DNA of 64,000 bases from the NCBI RefSeq assembly GCF_902806685.2, contig NC_048561.1:4711157-4775156 (forward strand), given 5' to 3'. The notes beneath the pieces are model-generated. The model ran no database searches. It had not been told where the DNA came from and was given only the letters and a program-made list of their open reading frames with translations. Both the position numbers and the translations under genes were made by a program. Below, piece by piece: positions 41,418-52,720 of the stretch (its first letter is position 1; the number at the start of each line of letters is the position of its first letter). Source of the stretch: Maniola hyperantus. Taxonomy: Eukaryota; Arthropoda; Insecta; Lepidoptera; Nymphalidae.

Positions 41418-42383
41418 CGACCACCTGACTTAAGGGCCACAGGGGGGAAGTCCTCAACCACGACGGCTTGAGTACGGTGGACAACAGCAACAACATCGAG
41501 CTGCGAACTTACCACCTGGCTTGAGAGTCACAGTGGTGAGGGCTTCGCAACATCGACGGTTGGAGAGCGTTAGATATCCGCTGCGATCAGCAGGTTTTTT
41601 AAACTATATAACCCCACAAGTGTTAATAACACATTTAACAGTGTCTTTTAGTGAGTAACAAGTGAACTTGTCCGTTGGCTATTTAAAATAATATCTTTAA
41701 CTAATAACTTTAATGTGGTAGCTTATGTACTAACCTTTATTTGTATTGGTTCTAGCTAATATTTAATCTTGTGTAACTAATACTTATGTACTAATCCATG
41801 TGTACTAACCATTATGTGTATTGGTTTTTAGCTAATAACTAATCATGAGTGTATAGCTAATCATACTTTATTTCACAGGCAGTGTGTGTATAAGAGTGTA
41901 GCAACAGTCGAATTAATTAAATTTAAGTGAAACGTTTTCAAAGAAGGCTGCGGCGCAGACCTTATGTTAGCAGTATAGGCTCTAAGATTCCGTATTCAGA
42001 CCGGCTGATACGGTAGAAGAAGTGTTCTATAATCTTACATACAAATCGACTGTCAGTTAACATTTTATATCAAGCCTGTTACCATTTCGAGTGAATAATA
42101 AACATCGGTTCCCAACCTTTTTAGTTCAGTCGTTGTTTAAACTAAGTGTTAACATTCGAGTGAACGATAATCTAGAAAATAATGTAGTTTTCGAAGAACT
42201 CTAGAATAAACAGAAGCTGTCTATTAATAGAAATATAGAAGTTTCTGAGCAAGTTGAGATATACTCAACTCGTTAGATATACTCGTTGGGACTATGTTGC
42301 TGAAAGCACCTGTCACGCTATACCTGTGCTAAGCATTTCGGAAAAGGAAGAGTTTGACAAAATAGAAATTGAGTAAGCCGAAA
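41418..42383. other. AT-rich stretch without recognised genes
   Basis: Contains locally repeated words around 41730-41840 (tatgtactaac, tgtattggtt, tagctaata). A run of short open segments near 42330 leads into the P-like relic. Confidence 0.4.
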
Positions 42384-42668
42384 TGGAGCAAAAGCCTATT
42401 GTCTATGTTAGTGGATATGTTGCCAAGCCAAGTTGTTCAAGTATTTTAAAAAGTTAATGCATGTGCATATTGTGAAAAATGTTTGCACATTGATGAACCT
42501 GATGACGATCCAATTTATAGTTACATACAATTAAGAGAATGGTGGGCTGATAAAAAATCTTTAACATACCCAACAAAAAATCTTTGTAGCCTGGTCGAGG
42601 CAGCTACAAAAAAGAGGTTGTGTCATGTCATGTCTTCATTATCAAAACTTGTGTTCTGTGAGAAAACC
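42384..42668 (+). pseudogene. P-element-like transposase, C-terminal part
   Basis: Begins K-P-I-V-Y-V-S-G-Y-V-A, the conserved strand that starts the C-terminal region of P-element and THAP9-like transposases. It continues after stops with C-E-K-C/H-I-D-E-P-D-D-D-P-I and K-N-L-C-S-L-V-E-A-A. At least two in-frame stops lie near 42455 and 42475. It probably belongs with 35600-35975. Confidence 0.6.
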
Positions 42669-42782
42669 CATTTTGTGCGCGTGAGTGAAAAAACAAATTT
42701 TGTAAATATTCTCGTAAATTCGTAAGTAACTCGTAAGCTATAGATACACAGTTTGCATCATTCTATTACTGTTTTATACTAG

Positions 42783-42830
42783 ACTAGACGATGCCCGCGA
42801 CTTCGTCCACGTAGAATTAGGTTTCTAAAA
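42783..42830 (-). repeat. Helitron-like repeat (Lep1-like) end fragment
   Basis: Only the 3' end is present (ctagacgatgcccgcgacttcg). The next ~160 bp (42835-42990) read open and encode a scrap of an unidentified transposon ORF (D-M-F-N-P-G-P-A-S-D-A-P). Confidence 0.5.
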
Positions 42831-42995
42831 AGCTAAAGCTGCCCGGAATGCAACAAGGGTCTGACACACCAGTGAAAGGGTTCAGCCACATGCCGGATGC
42901 AGGCAGCACGGATATGTTCAATCCTGGGCCCGCAAGTGATGCGCCATTGGAAAGTGGGCTAGAAATGCAGCTACGTTTGTTCCGTGAAGAATTTA

Positions 42996-43178
42996 AAAAA
43001 AAAAAAAAAGAATATTAGCCATGTTAAATGACTAATATTCTTTCTCCTTTCCTCTCCAACTAAGCGTCAAGCTTGTGCTAGGAGTAGGTACGACAATAGT
43101 GCACGGGCGGGGTTTGAACCGTCGACCTTTCGGTTTTCAGTCCACTCCTTTACCCGTTGAGCTATTGAGGCTCTATGC
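42996..43178 (-). repeat. tRNA-derived SINE
   Basis: On the minus strand an A-box-like TAGCTCAACGG and B-box GGTTCAAACCC are spaced as in tRNA genes. A body follows, ending in a 9-bp hairpin (43010-43018 with 43032-43040) and then a run of T residues in this orientation, which would also end pol III transcription. The anticodon arm is poorly paired, so this is a SINE and not a tRNA gene. Confidence 0.65.
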
Positions 43179-43486
43179 GTGACGAATTCCCAGCTTGTCA
43201 TAGGGATCTGAGCAAGTCTTCCCTGCTATTATGTACACATAGATTAAATAACCTAGTGTCAAAAGAATTATTTGAAAAAATATTACAAATAATAATCAGT
43301 CAACTGCAGATATCTCTGGGCTGGAGATCAGTGTCCCAGCTTAGGAGCGAAATTAATGACCGCGATCAGGATTTACTGGCAAATGACAGAAATAACAAAT
43401 GTAACGGAGACGCCCGGGGAAAAATCAACCAATCAGACGGTCTACATTTTATAGGCAAAATTTGTATAAATACTCGACCGGTTTTG
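43179..43486. other. Flank of Jockey family B copy 2 with open frame
   Basis: A frame from 43175 is open through most of this stretch (C-T-H-R-L-N-N-L-V-S-K-E-L-F-E-K-I-L) and then runs into the LINE leader. No domain is recognised. A TATAAATA box (43465-43472) lies about 20 bp before the LINE start. Confidence 0.35.
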
Positions 43487-43760
43487 TATGCCGGAGATTC
43501 CGTGCTCGGCTTCCGCCCCGTGCGGACGTTTGCTGATGCGCTCCGTTTCTCGGTACCGGTTTGAACTCTCTCGCGCGAGTTCACCAGTGTCAGTGCAAGT
43601 GCCATTATCAGTGCCATCGGATTGTTCCTGCGTTGTGTGTAGTATTAGTGTAGTTCTAGGATCCAGGTCCCGTGAGTACACTAGTCTAAGCGCAGCATAG
43701 GTTCACACCCCCGTCACCCAAGGGCGGGGACTCACATTAGGGCCACACCGTAGGTACCCA

Positions 43761-43782
43761 CCTCCCTGCCTTGGCAGGGAGG
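43761..43782 (+). other. Conserved 5' UTR hairpin of family B
   Basis: CCTCCCTGCC, TT, GGCAGGGAGG: a perfect 10-bp stem, about 100 bases before the ORF1 start. It is also present in copy 3 (about 48815-48836) and, decayed, in copy 1. Confidence 0.65.
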
Positions 43783-43881
43783 ACCTTTAGCGCCACCGGG
43801 TCCACTATGGGCCCCGACCAACCCGCTCCTGGGCCCCATCAGGGCCCGGAGCTGCCCCAAACCATTTGGCAAGACCTGGAC

Positions 43882-45405
43882 ATGACTGCACTAATCGCCG
43901 ACCTCAAAAACTGAAACCCCATCTACCTTAATAAATTTAAGGTAGACCCCACTAGACAGCCTGCGCGCTTTGACCAACCCCCGGCATCTCCTCCCTCGGC
44001 CATGGCCATGGAGGACGATACCCCGTTAGTGACACCGACAGACAATAGGGAGCCTCACTCCAAAACCCCAGCTGGGCCCTCAGCCCAAACACCGATCCCG
44101 CCTAAGGAGCCACACTCCGAGACGTCCCCAGCCTCCTCTGAAACAGAGGAATTTACGACTGTACAGACGAAGGCCCAGAAGCGAAAGCTGAAGGCCTCCA
44201 AGTCCCACGCAAACCCACCTAAAAAGGTGGGCGTTGCAGCCCCTTCAGGGCCCGGTACTCAACCCACAACCTCCCAGGCAACCCCCGAGGAGGAGTCGGA
44301 AGACTCCCCCATGGAGGATTCGCCAAGGGAAAAGGTCCCTCCCCTTTTTATTAGGGAAAAACTCAGCTGGCAGCGCATCTTGCCACTGTTAGACCAGCGG
44401 GGCATCTCGTTCACGAGCGCCCGCTCGACCGCCATTGGAATCAAAGTCCAATGTCCGACTTCAGGCGACCATCGCCTCCTCACCAAGACTCTCCGTCAAG
44501 AGAATGTAGGGTTCCATACCTACGCTCTTCCCGACGAACGCGTTCTACGCGTAGTCATTCGCGGCCTTCCGAAGGAGCTGAACACCGACCACATAAAGAC
44601 AGACCTCCTTTCCCAGGAGCTGCCAGTACTAGAGGTTCACAGGATGTACCATCCTAGAACCAAAGCCCCCTACGAGATGGTGCTCGTAACCCTCGAACTT
44701 ACCCCCGCGGGTAAGAAAATCAATAACATCACATCGGTGTGTCGCCTCACGGGTCTTAAAATAGAGCCCCCCCGTAACCGCGGCAGGATGGGCCAGTGCC
44801 ATCGCTGCCAGATGTACGGCCATTCCGCAAGGAATTGTTTCGCCCACCCCAGGTGCGTTAAGTGCCTAGGGGACCACGGCACCTCCGACTGCCCCAGGAA
44901 GCAACCTACCGAGGAACCCCCGAGCTGTGTTCTTTGCAGGTCTCAAGGGCACACCGCGAATTATCGCGGATGCCCTAAAGCCCCCAAGGAGCAAAAGCGA
45001 AGGGTCAAACCGGCCGGCCGCAAACCTGCTGCAGCTCCCCAACCCGCCCAGAAATTCGTCCCTGCGCCGGCTCCGGCCACCAACGCATGGGAAAAACCCC
45101 TTCCCAGGGCTAACCCTCCTGCGCCAAAGCCCGCCCAACCAGCCCCGGCCAAGCCCGCCCAATCAGCCCCGGTAAAGGCTTCCGCGCCTACGCCCCAGCC
45201 CCAAGCAGAGCCTTCTCTCCATTCATCCGCGGCGACTAACGCTGCGGATAATCTCCACTTAATCGAAACTGTCCTCGCCTCTATTGATATAGTGGAGATG
45301 GAAGTTTTCGCCCGGACCTTCAGGAAGGATCCCAAATTAGCTATTACCCAACACTTGGGTCTGCTCATCTCCATTAATAACCTTAAAGCAACCCATAATG
45401 GATAG
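43882..45405 (+). pseudogene. ORF1 (zinc-knuckle protein) of family B copy 2, early stop
   Basis: The family start ATG (43882) is followed after ten codons by TGA (43912-43914). An in-frame ATG at 44002 could restart and would give 467 residues. Domains are a serine/proline-rich start, the conserved block before zinc knuckles (L-S-W-Q-R-I-L-P-L-L-D-Q-R-G-I-S-F), three knuckles (C-H-R-C-Q-M-Y-G-H-S-A-R-N-C; C-V-K-C-L-G-D-H-G-T-S-D-C; C-V-L-C-R-S-Q-G-H), a proline/alanine-rich linker and a C-terminal helix. The stop TAG (45403-45405) overlaps the ORF2 start, suggesting coupled translation. Confidence 0.85.
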
Positions 45406-48130
45406 TACGACCAAAGGTAGATTAAAACCCCACTCCTTAGTAGTCGCGTTCTACAACGCGAACGGCCTTATCGACCAAATGGACGAAGTCCGCGAATTTG
45501 TATGTGCACATCAAACCGACATTCTCCTAGTGCAAGAGACCTTCTTGAAACCTAGTAGAAGTAATCCCAGAATTGCTAATTTTAATATAGTCAGAAACGA
45601 CAGGGCCACTGCTAAGGGTGGCACTGCCATATACTACAGAAGGGCTCTTCACTGCACTCCTCTCGATCCTCCACAACTAACCAATATGGAAGCCTCCATA
45701 TGTCAGGTGAGTATGACTGGCCATCCGTCGGTCATACTAGCATCCGTCTATCTCTCTCCCTCGAAAGATCTGTTAGAAAGTGACATCCGCGCACTTCTCT
45801 CATTAGGAGACTCCGTTATCGTGGCCGGAGACCTTAACGCCAAACACCAAAGTTGGAATTGCCGCTCCCCGAACACACGAGGACGCCAACTCGAAAGACT
45901 GACGCACCGCCCCGATCTTAACTTCATAGTTATAGCACCTGACACACCGACTCGTTACCCAATGACCGACAATTCAACAGACAGACCGGACATACTCGAT
46001 ATAGCTCTTCTAAAGAACATCGCCCTTCAGGTGAGTCCTTTGGAGGTGCTGTCCGAGCTAGGTTCAGACCACCGTCCCGTCCTAATGCGGCTAGGACCCC
46101 CGCCCACCGCGGCCCCCCCGACCAAAACAGTCATTGACTTCAAGAAGCTCTCAGAGCATCTTAAGTCTATAGACTCTGTGCACATCTCTCAAATTCCTGA
46201 CATTATAGGTAGTCTAGATGAAGCGCATGCAGCCTCACTGCACCTTACTAATCATATCCGCGATGCTCTAAGCGCCTGCTCCCGACAGATGCCGAACGGT
46301 TTCACCCGTCGACAGTTGCCGGACGACGCCAGAGAGCTCATCACCATCAAAAACGCTAAACGTAGAGCCCATGACGCATGTCCTAACGCCGACAACCGGA
46401 GAGAACTCTGGCGAGCCCAGAGGGAGGTAAAGGCTCGCCTTGCCGAACTCCGCGACGAACAATGGGACAGGAAGCTGAGTGAGCTCAAGCCATCGCATGT
46501 AGCCTACTACAGCCTGGCGAGAGCTCTCAAAGCCGACCCTGTCTCGGCCACTCCTCCGCTTTTACGTCCCAATCAACCACCCGCCTTTGAAGATGTCGAT
46601 AAGGCCGAATGCTTGGCTGATAGCTTAGAAGCCCAATGCTCCCCGAGCACCATCTCTGTAGAAAAGTCCCACATAGAACTAGTCGAAAACAAACTAGCAT
46701 CTATCTTCTCTTCCGCCCCAGATGGCGATCCAATCCTCCCGACGAATAGCGGCGAAGTTCGTCAAATTATTAAAGAATTTCACGCCAAAAAAGCCCCAGG
46801 CCCCGACTCTATCAATAATAAAACTCTAAAGTTACTCCCCGACGTATTAATCAACCTCCTGGTTGTCATTTTTAACACCCTCATGGCGGGATGCTCCTTC
46901 CCCGACAGGTGGAAAGAAGCTACCGTTATAGGCATCCCCAAGCCAGGGAAACCTAGGAACCTCCCTACTAGCTACCGCCCCATTAGTTTGCTCAACACCC
47001 TTGGCAAGGTGTATGAGAAAGTCATCCTTAACCGACTTAGGTCCGTCGTAGAGGAGAAAAACCTCCTCAACGACGAGCAATTTGGCTTTCGAACCAGACA
47101 CTCATGTGTTCATCAAGTGCACCGCCTCACGGAGCACATCCTTCTCGGTTTCAACCGATTCAAAACGAGAGGCATCCCAACGGGAGCCCTCTTCTTCGAT
47201 GTAGCCAAAGCCTTCGACAAGGTGTGGCACGCCGGCTTGATCTACAAGCTTTACAATCTAGGCGTGCCCGAAAGACTCGTACGTTTACTACGAGAATTTC
47301 TCACCAATCGAACTTTCCGCTACCGTCTGGATGGAACCCTATCCTCCCCAAGACCTCTTCGAGCAGGAGTCCCTCAGGGCTCCCTGCTCTCGCCACTTTT
47401 GTACGCGCTGTACACCAGCGACATTCCCAGATCCCCTCATGTTCATATAGCCCAGTTCGCGGATGACACCGCTCTATACAGCTCCGACTTAAACTACCGG
47501 AATGTTAAAGCTCGACTCCAAAAGGCAGTCAGTAGCCTAGGCCACTGGTTCCGCCTTTGGAGGATAGAGGTTAACCCGGAGAAAAGCGCAGCAGTGCTCT
47601 TTCAAAAGTCCAAAAGGAAATCACAATACAAACTTCGACAGACTGAAATAACTCTTTACGACCGCCCCATTCCCTGGCAAACTAATACCAAGTACTTGGG
47701 TGTAACCTTTGATGACAAGATGAGCTTCGCCGCGCACATTCGTAGAGTCCGCAAGAACGCAGCGTATGTGCTCTCCCGTCTTTACCCCATGATTTGCGCA
47801 AAGAGCAAAATGTCACTTCGACATAAAGTCACGCTATACAAAACGTGCATCCGCCCAATAATGTCTTATGCCTGTGTTGCATTTGCACACCTGCCGCCCT
47901 CCTCTCTCAAACCTCTCCAAGTCCTACAGAATAAGTTTATGCGTACGGCCACTGGCTCCCCGTGGTACATGCGCAACGTGGACCTCCACAGAGACCTCCA
48001 ACTCCCGACAATAGCTCATTACTTTAAACAGCTTTCCAAAAATTATTTTGAGAAAGCCATTAGACACCCCAACCCCCTAATAGTTGAGGCAGCGACTTAC
48101 ACCCCTGACCGAAACGACCCCCCCAGATAA
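45398..48130 (+). CDS. ORF2 endonuclease-reverse transcriptase of family B copy 2, 910 residues
   Basis: Complete frame. Endonuclease (APE type, residues ~15-230): N-A-N-G-L, L-V-Q-E-T-F-L, A-G-D-L-N-A-K-H and S-D-H-R-P-V-L, all expected catalytic residues present. RT (~440-720): K-A-P-G-P-D-S-I, S-Y-R-P-I-S-L-L-N, E-Q-F-G-F-R, F-F-D-V-A-K-A-F-D, G-V-P-Q-G-S-L-L-S-P and F-A-D-D (687-690). The C-terminus has the Jockey tail (M-R-T-A-T-G-S-P-W-Y-M-R-N). The product nicks DNA and primes reverse transcription at the nick. It starts at an ATG sharing bases with the ORF1 stop (ATGGATAG). No RNase H domain is evident. Looks competent as protein, though ORF1 has an early stop. Confidence 0.92.
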   Translation: MDSTTKGRLKPHSLVVAFYNANGLIDQMDEVREFVCAHQTDILLVQETFLKPSRSNPRIANFNIVRNDRATAKGGTAIYYRRALHCTPLDPPQLTNMEASICQVSMTGHPSVILASVYLSPSKDLLESDIRALLSLGDSVIVAGDLNAKHQSWNCRSPNTRGRQLERLTHRPDLNFIVIAPDTPTRYPMTDNSTDRPDILDIALLKNIALQVSPLEVLSELGSDHRPVLMRLGPPPTAAPPTKTVIDFKKLSEHLKSIDSVHISQIPDIIGSLDEAHAASLHLTNHIRDALSACSRQMPNGFTRRQLPDDARELITIKNAKRRAHDACPNADNRRELWRAQREVKARLAELRDEQWDRKLSELKPSHVAYYSLARALKADPVSATPPLLRPNQPPAFEDVDKAECLADSLEAQCSPSTISVEKSHIELVENKLASIFSSAPDGDPILPTNSGEVRQIIKEFHAKKAPGPDSINNKTLKLLPDVLINLLVVIFNTLMAGCSFPDRWKEATVIGIPKPGKPRNLPTSYRPISLLNTLGKVYEKVILNRLRSVVEEKNLLNDEQFGFRTRHSCVHQVHRLTEHILLGFNRFKTRGIPTGALFFDVAKAFDKVWHAGLIYKLYNLGVPERLVRLLREFLTNRTFRYRLDGTLSSPRPLRAGVPQGSLLSPLLYALYTSDIPRSPHVHIAQFADDTALYSSDLNYRNVKARLQKAVSSLGHWFRLWRIEVNPEKSAAVLFQKSKRKSQYKLRQTEITLYDRPIPWQTNTKYLGVTFDDKMSFAAHIRRVRKNAAYVLSRLYPMICAKSKMSLRHKVTLYKTCIRPIMSYACVAFAHLPPSSLKPLQVLQNKFMRTATGSPWYMRNVDLHRDLQLPTIAHYFKQLSKNYFEKAIRHPNPLIVEAATYTPDRNDPPR

Positions 48131-48227
48131 AAGACGCCCTAAGCACGTCCTTAACGACCCCGACGATCAAATCATGACCGACAATGCACCCTATCTCGTA
48201 GGGCTACACAATTCAACCTCATCACAG

Positions 48228-48247
48228 CGTCTTCGCCGGCGAAGACG
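48228..48247 (+). other. 20-base perfect palindrome in family B 3' UTR
   Basis: CGTCTTCGCC/GGCGAAGACG, about 100 bases after the ORF2 stop. It may form a 3' hairpin recognised by the reverse transcriptase, or be chance in G+C-rich sequence. Confidence 0.45.
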
Positions 48248-48943
48248 AGGTCCCCGATTTCTAACGTCACCCGGACGTGGGCACACGCCACGGCCTCGGG
48301 GGCGTACGGACTAACCAACAAAATCGACAACTCCACCCATCCCAACGTCATCCTAAGCCGTGGTCCGAGCCTCACAGGAGGCGCCCTTAGGAGGACGTTG
48401 CCCCCCGATCTCTCGAATTATTTCTTCGAGCCCTAGGGCTCACCCCCAGGCGGAGCTTCGCGCTCGCCAACCCCCCCGGTGACGCTGTAGCGGCCAATAG
48501 GGCCTACGCAGCATAGTCAATCCGAAACAACACAAAAAAAATGTATGCCGGTGATTCCGTGCTCGGCTTCCGCCCCGTGCGGACGTCTGCTCATGCGCTC
48601 CGCTACTCGGCCACCGATCCGAACTCTCTCGCGCGATTTCGCCCAGTGCTTTAGTGTAGTGAAAGTGCCATCGGATTGCTCCTGCGTTGTGAATAGTGTA
48701 GTGTAGTTCTAGGGTCCAGGTTCCGTGAGTACACTAGACAAAGCGCAGCATAGGTCCACACCCCCGTCACCCAAGGGCGGAGACTCATATCAGGGCCACA
48801 CCATAGGTACTCACCTCCCTGCCTTGGCAGGGAGGACCTTTATCGCCACCGGGTCCACTATGGGCCCCAACCATCCCGATAAACTCTCTCCCGGGCCCCA
48901 TCTGGGCCCGGATTTCCCCCAGACCATATTCAAAGACAGCGAC

Positions 48944-50478
48944 ATGAATGCTCTCATCGCCGACCTGGCAACCCGAGACCCCAACTACCTTAAAAAATTT
49001 AAGGTAGATCCGAGCCGTACGCCTACGCGCTACGACCGTCTCCCGGCATCTCCTCCCTCGGCCACGGCCATGGAGGAAGATACCTCAACACCGACCGACC
49101 TTAAGGAGCCTCACTCCAAGACCCCAGCTGGGCCTTCTGCCCAAAAACCAATCCCGACTTACTCCAAAGAGCCTCACTCCGAAACATCACCGGCCTCCTC
49201 CGAAACAGAGGAGTTTACCACAGTTCAAACAAAGGCCCAAAGGCGAAAGCTAAAGGCTTCTAAGTCCCACGCAAACCCACCTAAAAAGGTGGGCGTTGCA
49301 GCCCCCTCAGGGCCCGGTACCCAGCCCACAACCTCCCAGGCGACCCCCGAGGAGGAGTCGGATGACACCCCCATGGAGGAACCGCCAAGGGAAAAAGTCC
49401 CTCCTCTCTTCATCAGAGAGAAACTTAGCTGGCAGCGTATCCTGCCATTATTAGACCAGCAGGGTATCTCCTTCACGAGTGCCCGCTCGACCGCTGTAGG
49501 CATTAAAGTTCAATGCCCAACTTCAGGCGACCATCGCCTTCTAACTAAGACTCTCCGTCAAGATAATATAGGGTTCCATACCTACGCTCTTCCCGACGAA
49601 CGCGTTCTACGCGTAGTCATTCGCGGCCTTCCAAAAGAGCTCAACACCGACCACATAAACACGGACCTCCTTTCCCAGGAGCTGCCAGTCCTGGAGGTTC
49701 ACAGGATGTACCATCCTAGAACCAAAGTCCCCTACGAGATGGTGCTCGTAACATTAGAACTTTTCCCCGAGGGAAAGAAAATAAATAATATTACCTCAGT
49801 ATGTCGCCTAACGGCCTCAAAATTGTGCCCCCCCATAACCGCGGCAGGATGGGCCAGTGCCATCGCTGCCAACTGTATGGCCATTCCGCAAGGAATTGTT
49901 TCGCCCACCCTAGGTGCGTTAAGTGCCTAGGCGACCACGGCACCTCCAACTGCCCCAGGATAAAACCGACCGAGGAGCCCCCAAGCTGTGTCCTTTGCAG
50001 GTCTCAAGGGCACACCGCGAACTATCGCGGATGCCCTAAAGCCCCCAAAGAACAAAAGCGAAGGGTCAAACCGGCCGGCCGCAAACCTGCTGCGGCTCCC
50101 CAACCCGCCAAGAAATTCGTCCCTGCGCCGGCTCCGGCAACCAACGCATGGGAAAACCCCCTTCCCAGGGCTAACTCCCCTGCACCTAAGCCTACCCAGG
50201 CACCCTCGGCCAAGCCCGCCCAACCAGCTCCGGCCAAGGCTTCCGCGCCTACGCCTAAGCCCCAACCAGAGCAATCCCTCCAAACATCCGCAGTGACTAA
50301 CGCTGCGGATAATCTTCGACTAATCCAAACTGTCCTCTCTATTAACATAGTGGAGATGGAAGTTTTTGCCCGGACATTCAGAAAGGATCCCGCCTCAGCG
50401 ATTTCCCAACACTTGGGCCTTCTTATCGCGATCAACAATCTCAATAAAACCATTAATGGACAGTACAACCAAAGGTAG
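48944..50478 (+). pseudogene. ORF1 of family B copy 3 (frameshifted)
   Basis: ATG 48944 opens the full start lacking in copy 2 (I-A-D-L-A-T-R-D-P-N-Y-L-K-K-F-K-V). The frame is open to about 49815, where a shift moves the zinc-knuckle half to another frame (49801-50478). The ORF1 stop present in copy 2 is changed (TAG to CAG), so the reading overlaps ORF2 by 23 bases. Confidence 0.8.
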
Positions 50479-52509
50479 ATTAAAACCCCACTCCTTAGTG
50501 GTCGCGTTCTACAACGCGAACGGCCTTATCGACCAAATGGACGAAGTCCGCGAATTTGTATGTGCACATCAAACCGACATTCTCCTAGTGCAAGAGACCT
50601 TCTTGAAACCTAGTAGAAGTAATCCCAGAATTGCTAATTTTAATATAGTCAGAAACGACAGGGCCACTGCTAAGGGTGGCACTGCCATATACTACAGAAG
50701 GGCTCTTCACTGCACTCCTCTCGATCCTCCACAACTAACCAATATGGAAGCTTCCATATGTCAGGTGAGTATGACTGGCCATCCGTCGGTCATACTAGCA
50801 TCCGTCTATCTCTCTCCCTCGAAAGATCTGTTAGAAAGTGACATCCGCGCACTTCTCTCATTAGGAGACTCCGTTATCGTGGCCGGAGACCTTAACGCCA
50901 AACATCAAAGTTGGAATTGCCGCTCCCCGAACTCACGAGGACGCCAACTCGAAAGACTGACGCACCACCCCGATCTTAACTTCATAGTTATAGCCCCTGA
51001 CACACCGACTCGTTATCCAATGACCGACAATTCAACAGACAGACCGGACATACTCGATATAGCTCTTCTAAAGAACATCGCCCTTCAGGTGAGTCCTTTG
51101 GAGGTGCTGTCCGAGCTAGGTTCAGACCACCGTCCCGTCCTAATGCGGCTAGGACCCCCCCCACCGCGGCCCCCCGACCAAAACAGTCATTGACTTCAAG
51201 ATGCTCTCAGAGCATCTTAAGTCTATAGCACTCAGTGCACATCTCTCAAATTCCTGACATTATAGGTAGTCTAGATGAAGCGCATGCAGCCTCACTGCAC
51301 CTTACTAATCATATCCGCGATGCTCTAAGCGCCTGCTTCCGACAGATGCCGAACGGTTTCACCCGTCGACAGTTGCCGGACGACGCCAGAGAGCTCATCA
51401 CCATCAAAAACGCTAAACGTAGAGCCCATGACGCTTGTCCTAACGCCGAGAACCGGAGAGAACTTTGGAGAGCCCAGAGGGAGGTAAAGGCTCGCCTTGC
51501 CGGATTCCGCGACGAACAATGGGACAGGAAGCTGAGTGAGCTCAAGCCATCGCATGTAGCCTACTACAGCCTCGCGAGAGCTCTCAAAGCCGATCCTGTC
51601 TCGGCCACTCCTCCGCTTTTACGTCCCAATCAAACGCCCGCCTTTGAAGATGTCGATAAGGCCGAATGCTTGGCCGATAGCTTAGAAGCCCAATGCTCCC
51701 CGAGCACCATCTCTGTAGACAAGTCCTACATAGAACTAGTCGAAAACAAACTAGCATCTATCTTCTCTTCCGCCCCAGATGGCGATCCAATCCTCCCGAC
51801 GAATAGCGGCGAAGTTCGTCAAATTATTAAAGAATTTCACGCCAAAAAAGCCCCAGGCCCCGACTCTATCAATAACAAAATTCTAAAGTTACTCCCCGAC
51901 GTATTAATCAACCTCCTGGTTGTAATTTTCAACACCCTCAAGGCGGGATGCTCCTTCCCCGACAGGTGGAAAGAAGCTACCTTTATAGGCATCCCCAAGC
52001 CAGGGAAACCTAGGAACCTCCCTACTAGCTACCGCCCCATTAGTTTGCTCAACACCCTTGGCAAGGTGTATGAGAAAGTCATCCTTAACCGACTTAGGTC
52101 CGTCGTATAGGAGAAAAACCTCCTCAACGACGAGCAATTTGGCTTTCGAACCAGACACTCATGTGTTCATCAAGTGCACCGCCTCACGGAGCACATCCTT
52201 CTCGGTTTCAACAGATTCAAAACGAGAGGCATCCCAACGGGAGCCCTCTTCTTCGATGTAGCCAAAGCCTTCGACAAGGTGTGGCACGCCGGCTTGATCT
52301 ACAAGCTTTACCATCTAGGCGTGCCCGAAAGGCTCGTACGTTTACTACGAGAATTTCTCACCAATCGAACTTTTCGCTACCGTCTGGATGGGACCCTATC
52401 CTCCCCAAGATCTCTCCGAGCAGGAGTCCCTCAGGGCTCCCTGCTCTCGCCTCTTTTGTACGCGCTGTACACCAGCGACATTCCCAGATCCCCCCTCATG
52501 TTCATATAG
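50456..52509 (+). pseudogene. ORF2 of family B copy 3 (frameshift, stop, truncation)
   Basis: The endonuclease frame is open from ATG 50456 to about 51170, where a base loss in a C run shifts frame. The RT part continues from 51235, is stopped by TAG at 52108-52110 (GAG in copy 2) and runs on to G-V-P-Q-G-S-L-L-S-P. An extra C near 52493 shifts it again and it ends before the catalytic A-D-D. Confidence 0.85.
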
Positions 52510-52582
52510 CCCAGTTCGCGGCTTCAAAGCCTTCCACAAGCTCTTTTAGTGACATCCATGTCGTTAGTAAGTTAATTTATTA

Positions 52583-52720
52583 CATAACTAGATAATGCTC
52601 GCGACTTCATCGATGTGAATTTAGGTTTTTTTCAATCGTATGGGATTACTTTGATTTTTAGGGATAAAAAGTGTAAGTAAGCGTAAGTAGTAAGAAATCT
52701 ATGACTGCATACAGATTACA
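52583..52720 (-). repeat. Helitron-like repeat (Lep1-like) remnant
   Basis: Starts ctagataatgctcgcgacttcatc and keeps only the 3' half of the repeat. Confidence 0.5.

Larger units (their letters stand above)
43487..48540 (+). mobile_element. Jockey-clade LINE, family B copy 2, near full length
   Basis: The 5' end aligns with the start of copy 3 at about 48543 (tatgccgg(a/t)gattccgtgctcgg). The element has a 5' UTR with a perfect hairpin, ORF1, ORF2 and a 3' UTR ending in an A run (48532-48540). The only clear coding defect is a TGA at 43912 early in ORF1. Confidence 0.88.
48542..52519 (+). mobile_element. Jockey family B copy 3, head to tail with copy 2, 3'-truncated
   Basis: Starts directly after the A run of copy 2. 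It is nearly identical to copy 2 in ORF2 and breaks off at 52519, just before the FADD-coding position of the RT. Loss of the 3' end is unusual for LINE insertion and points to a later deletion or rearrangement. Confidence 0.85.
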
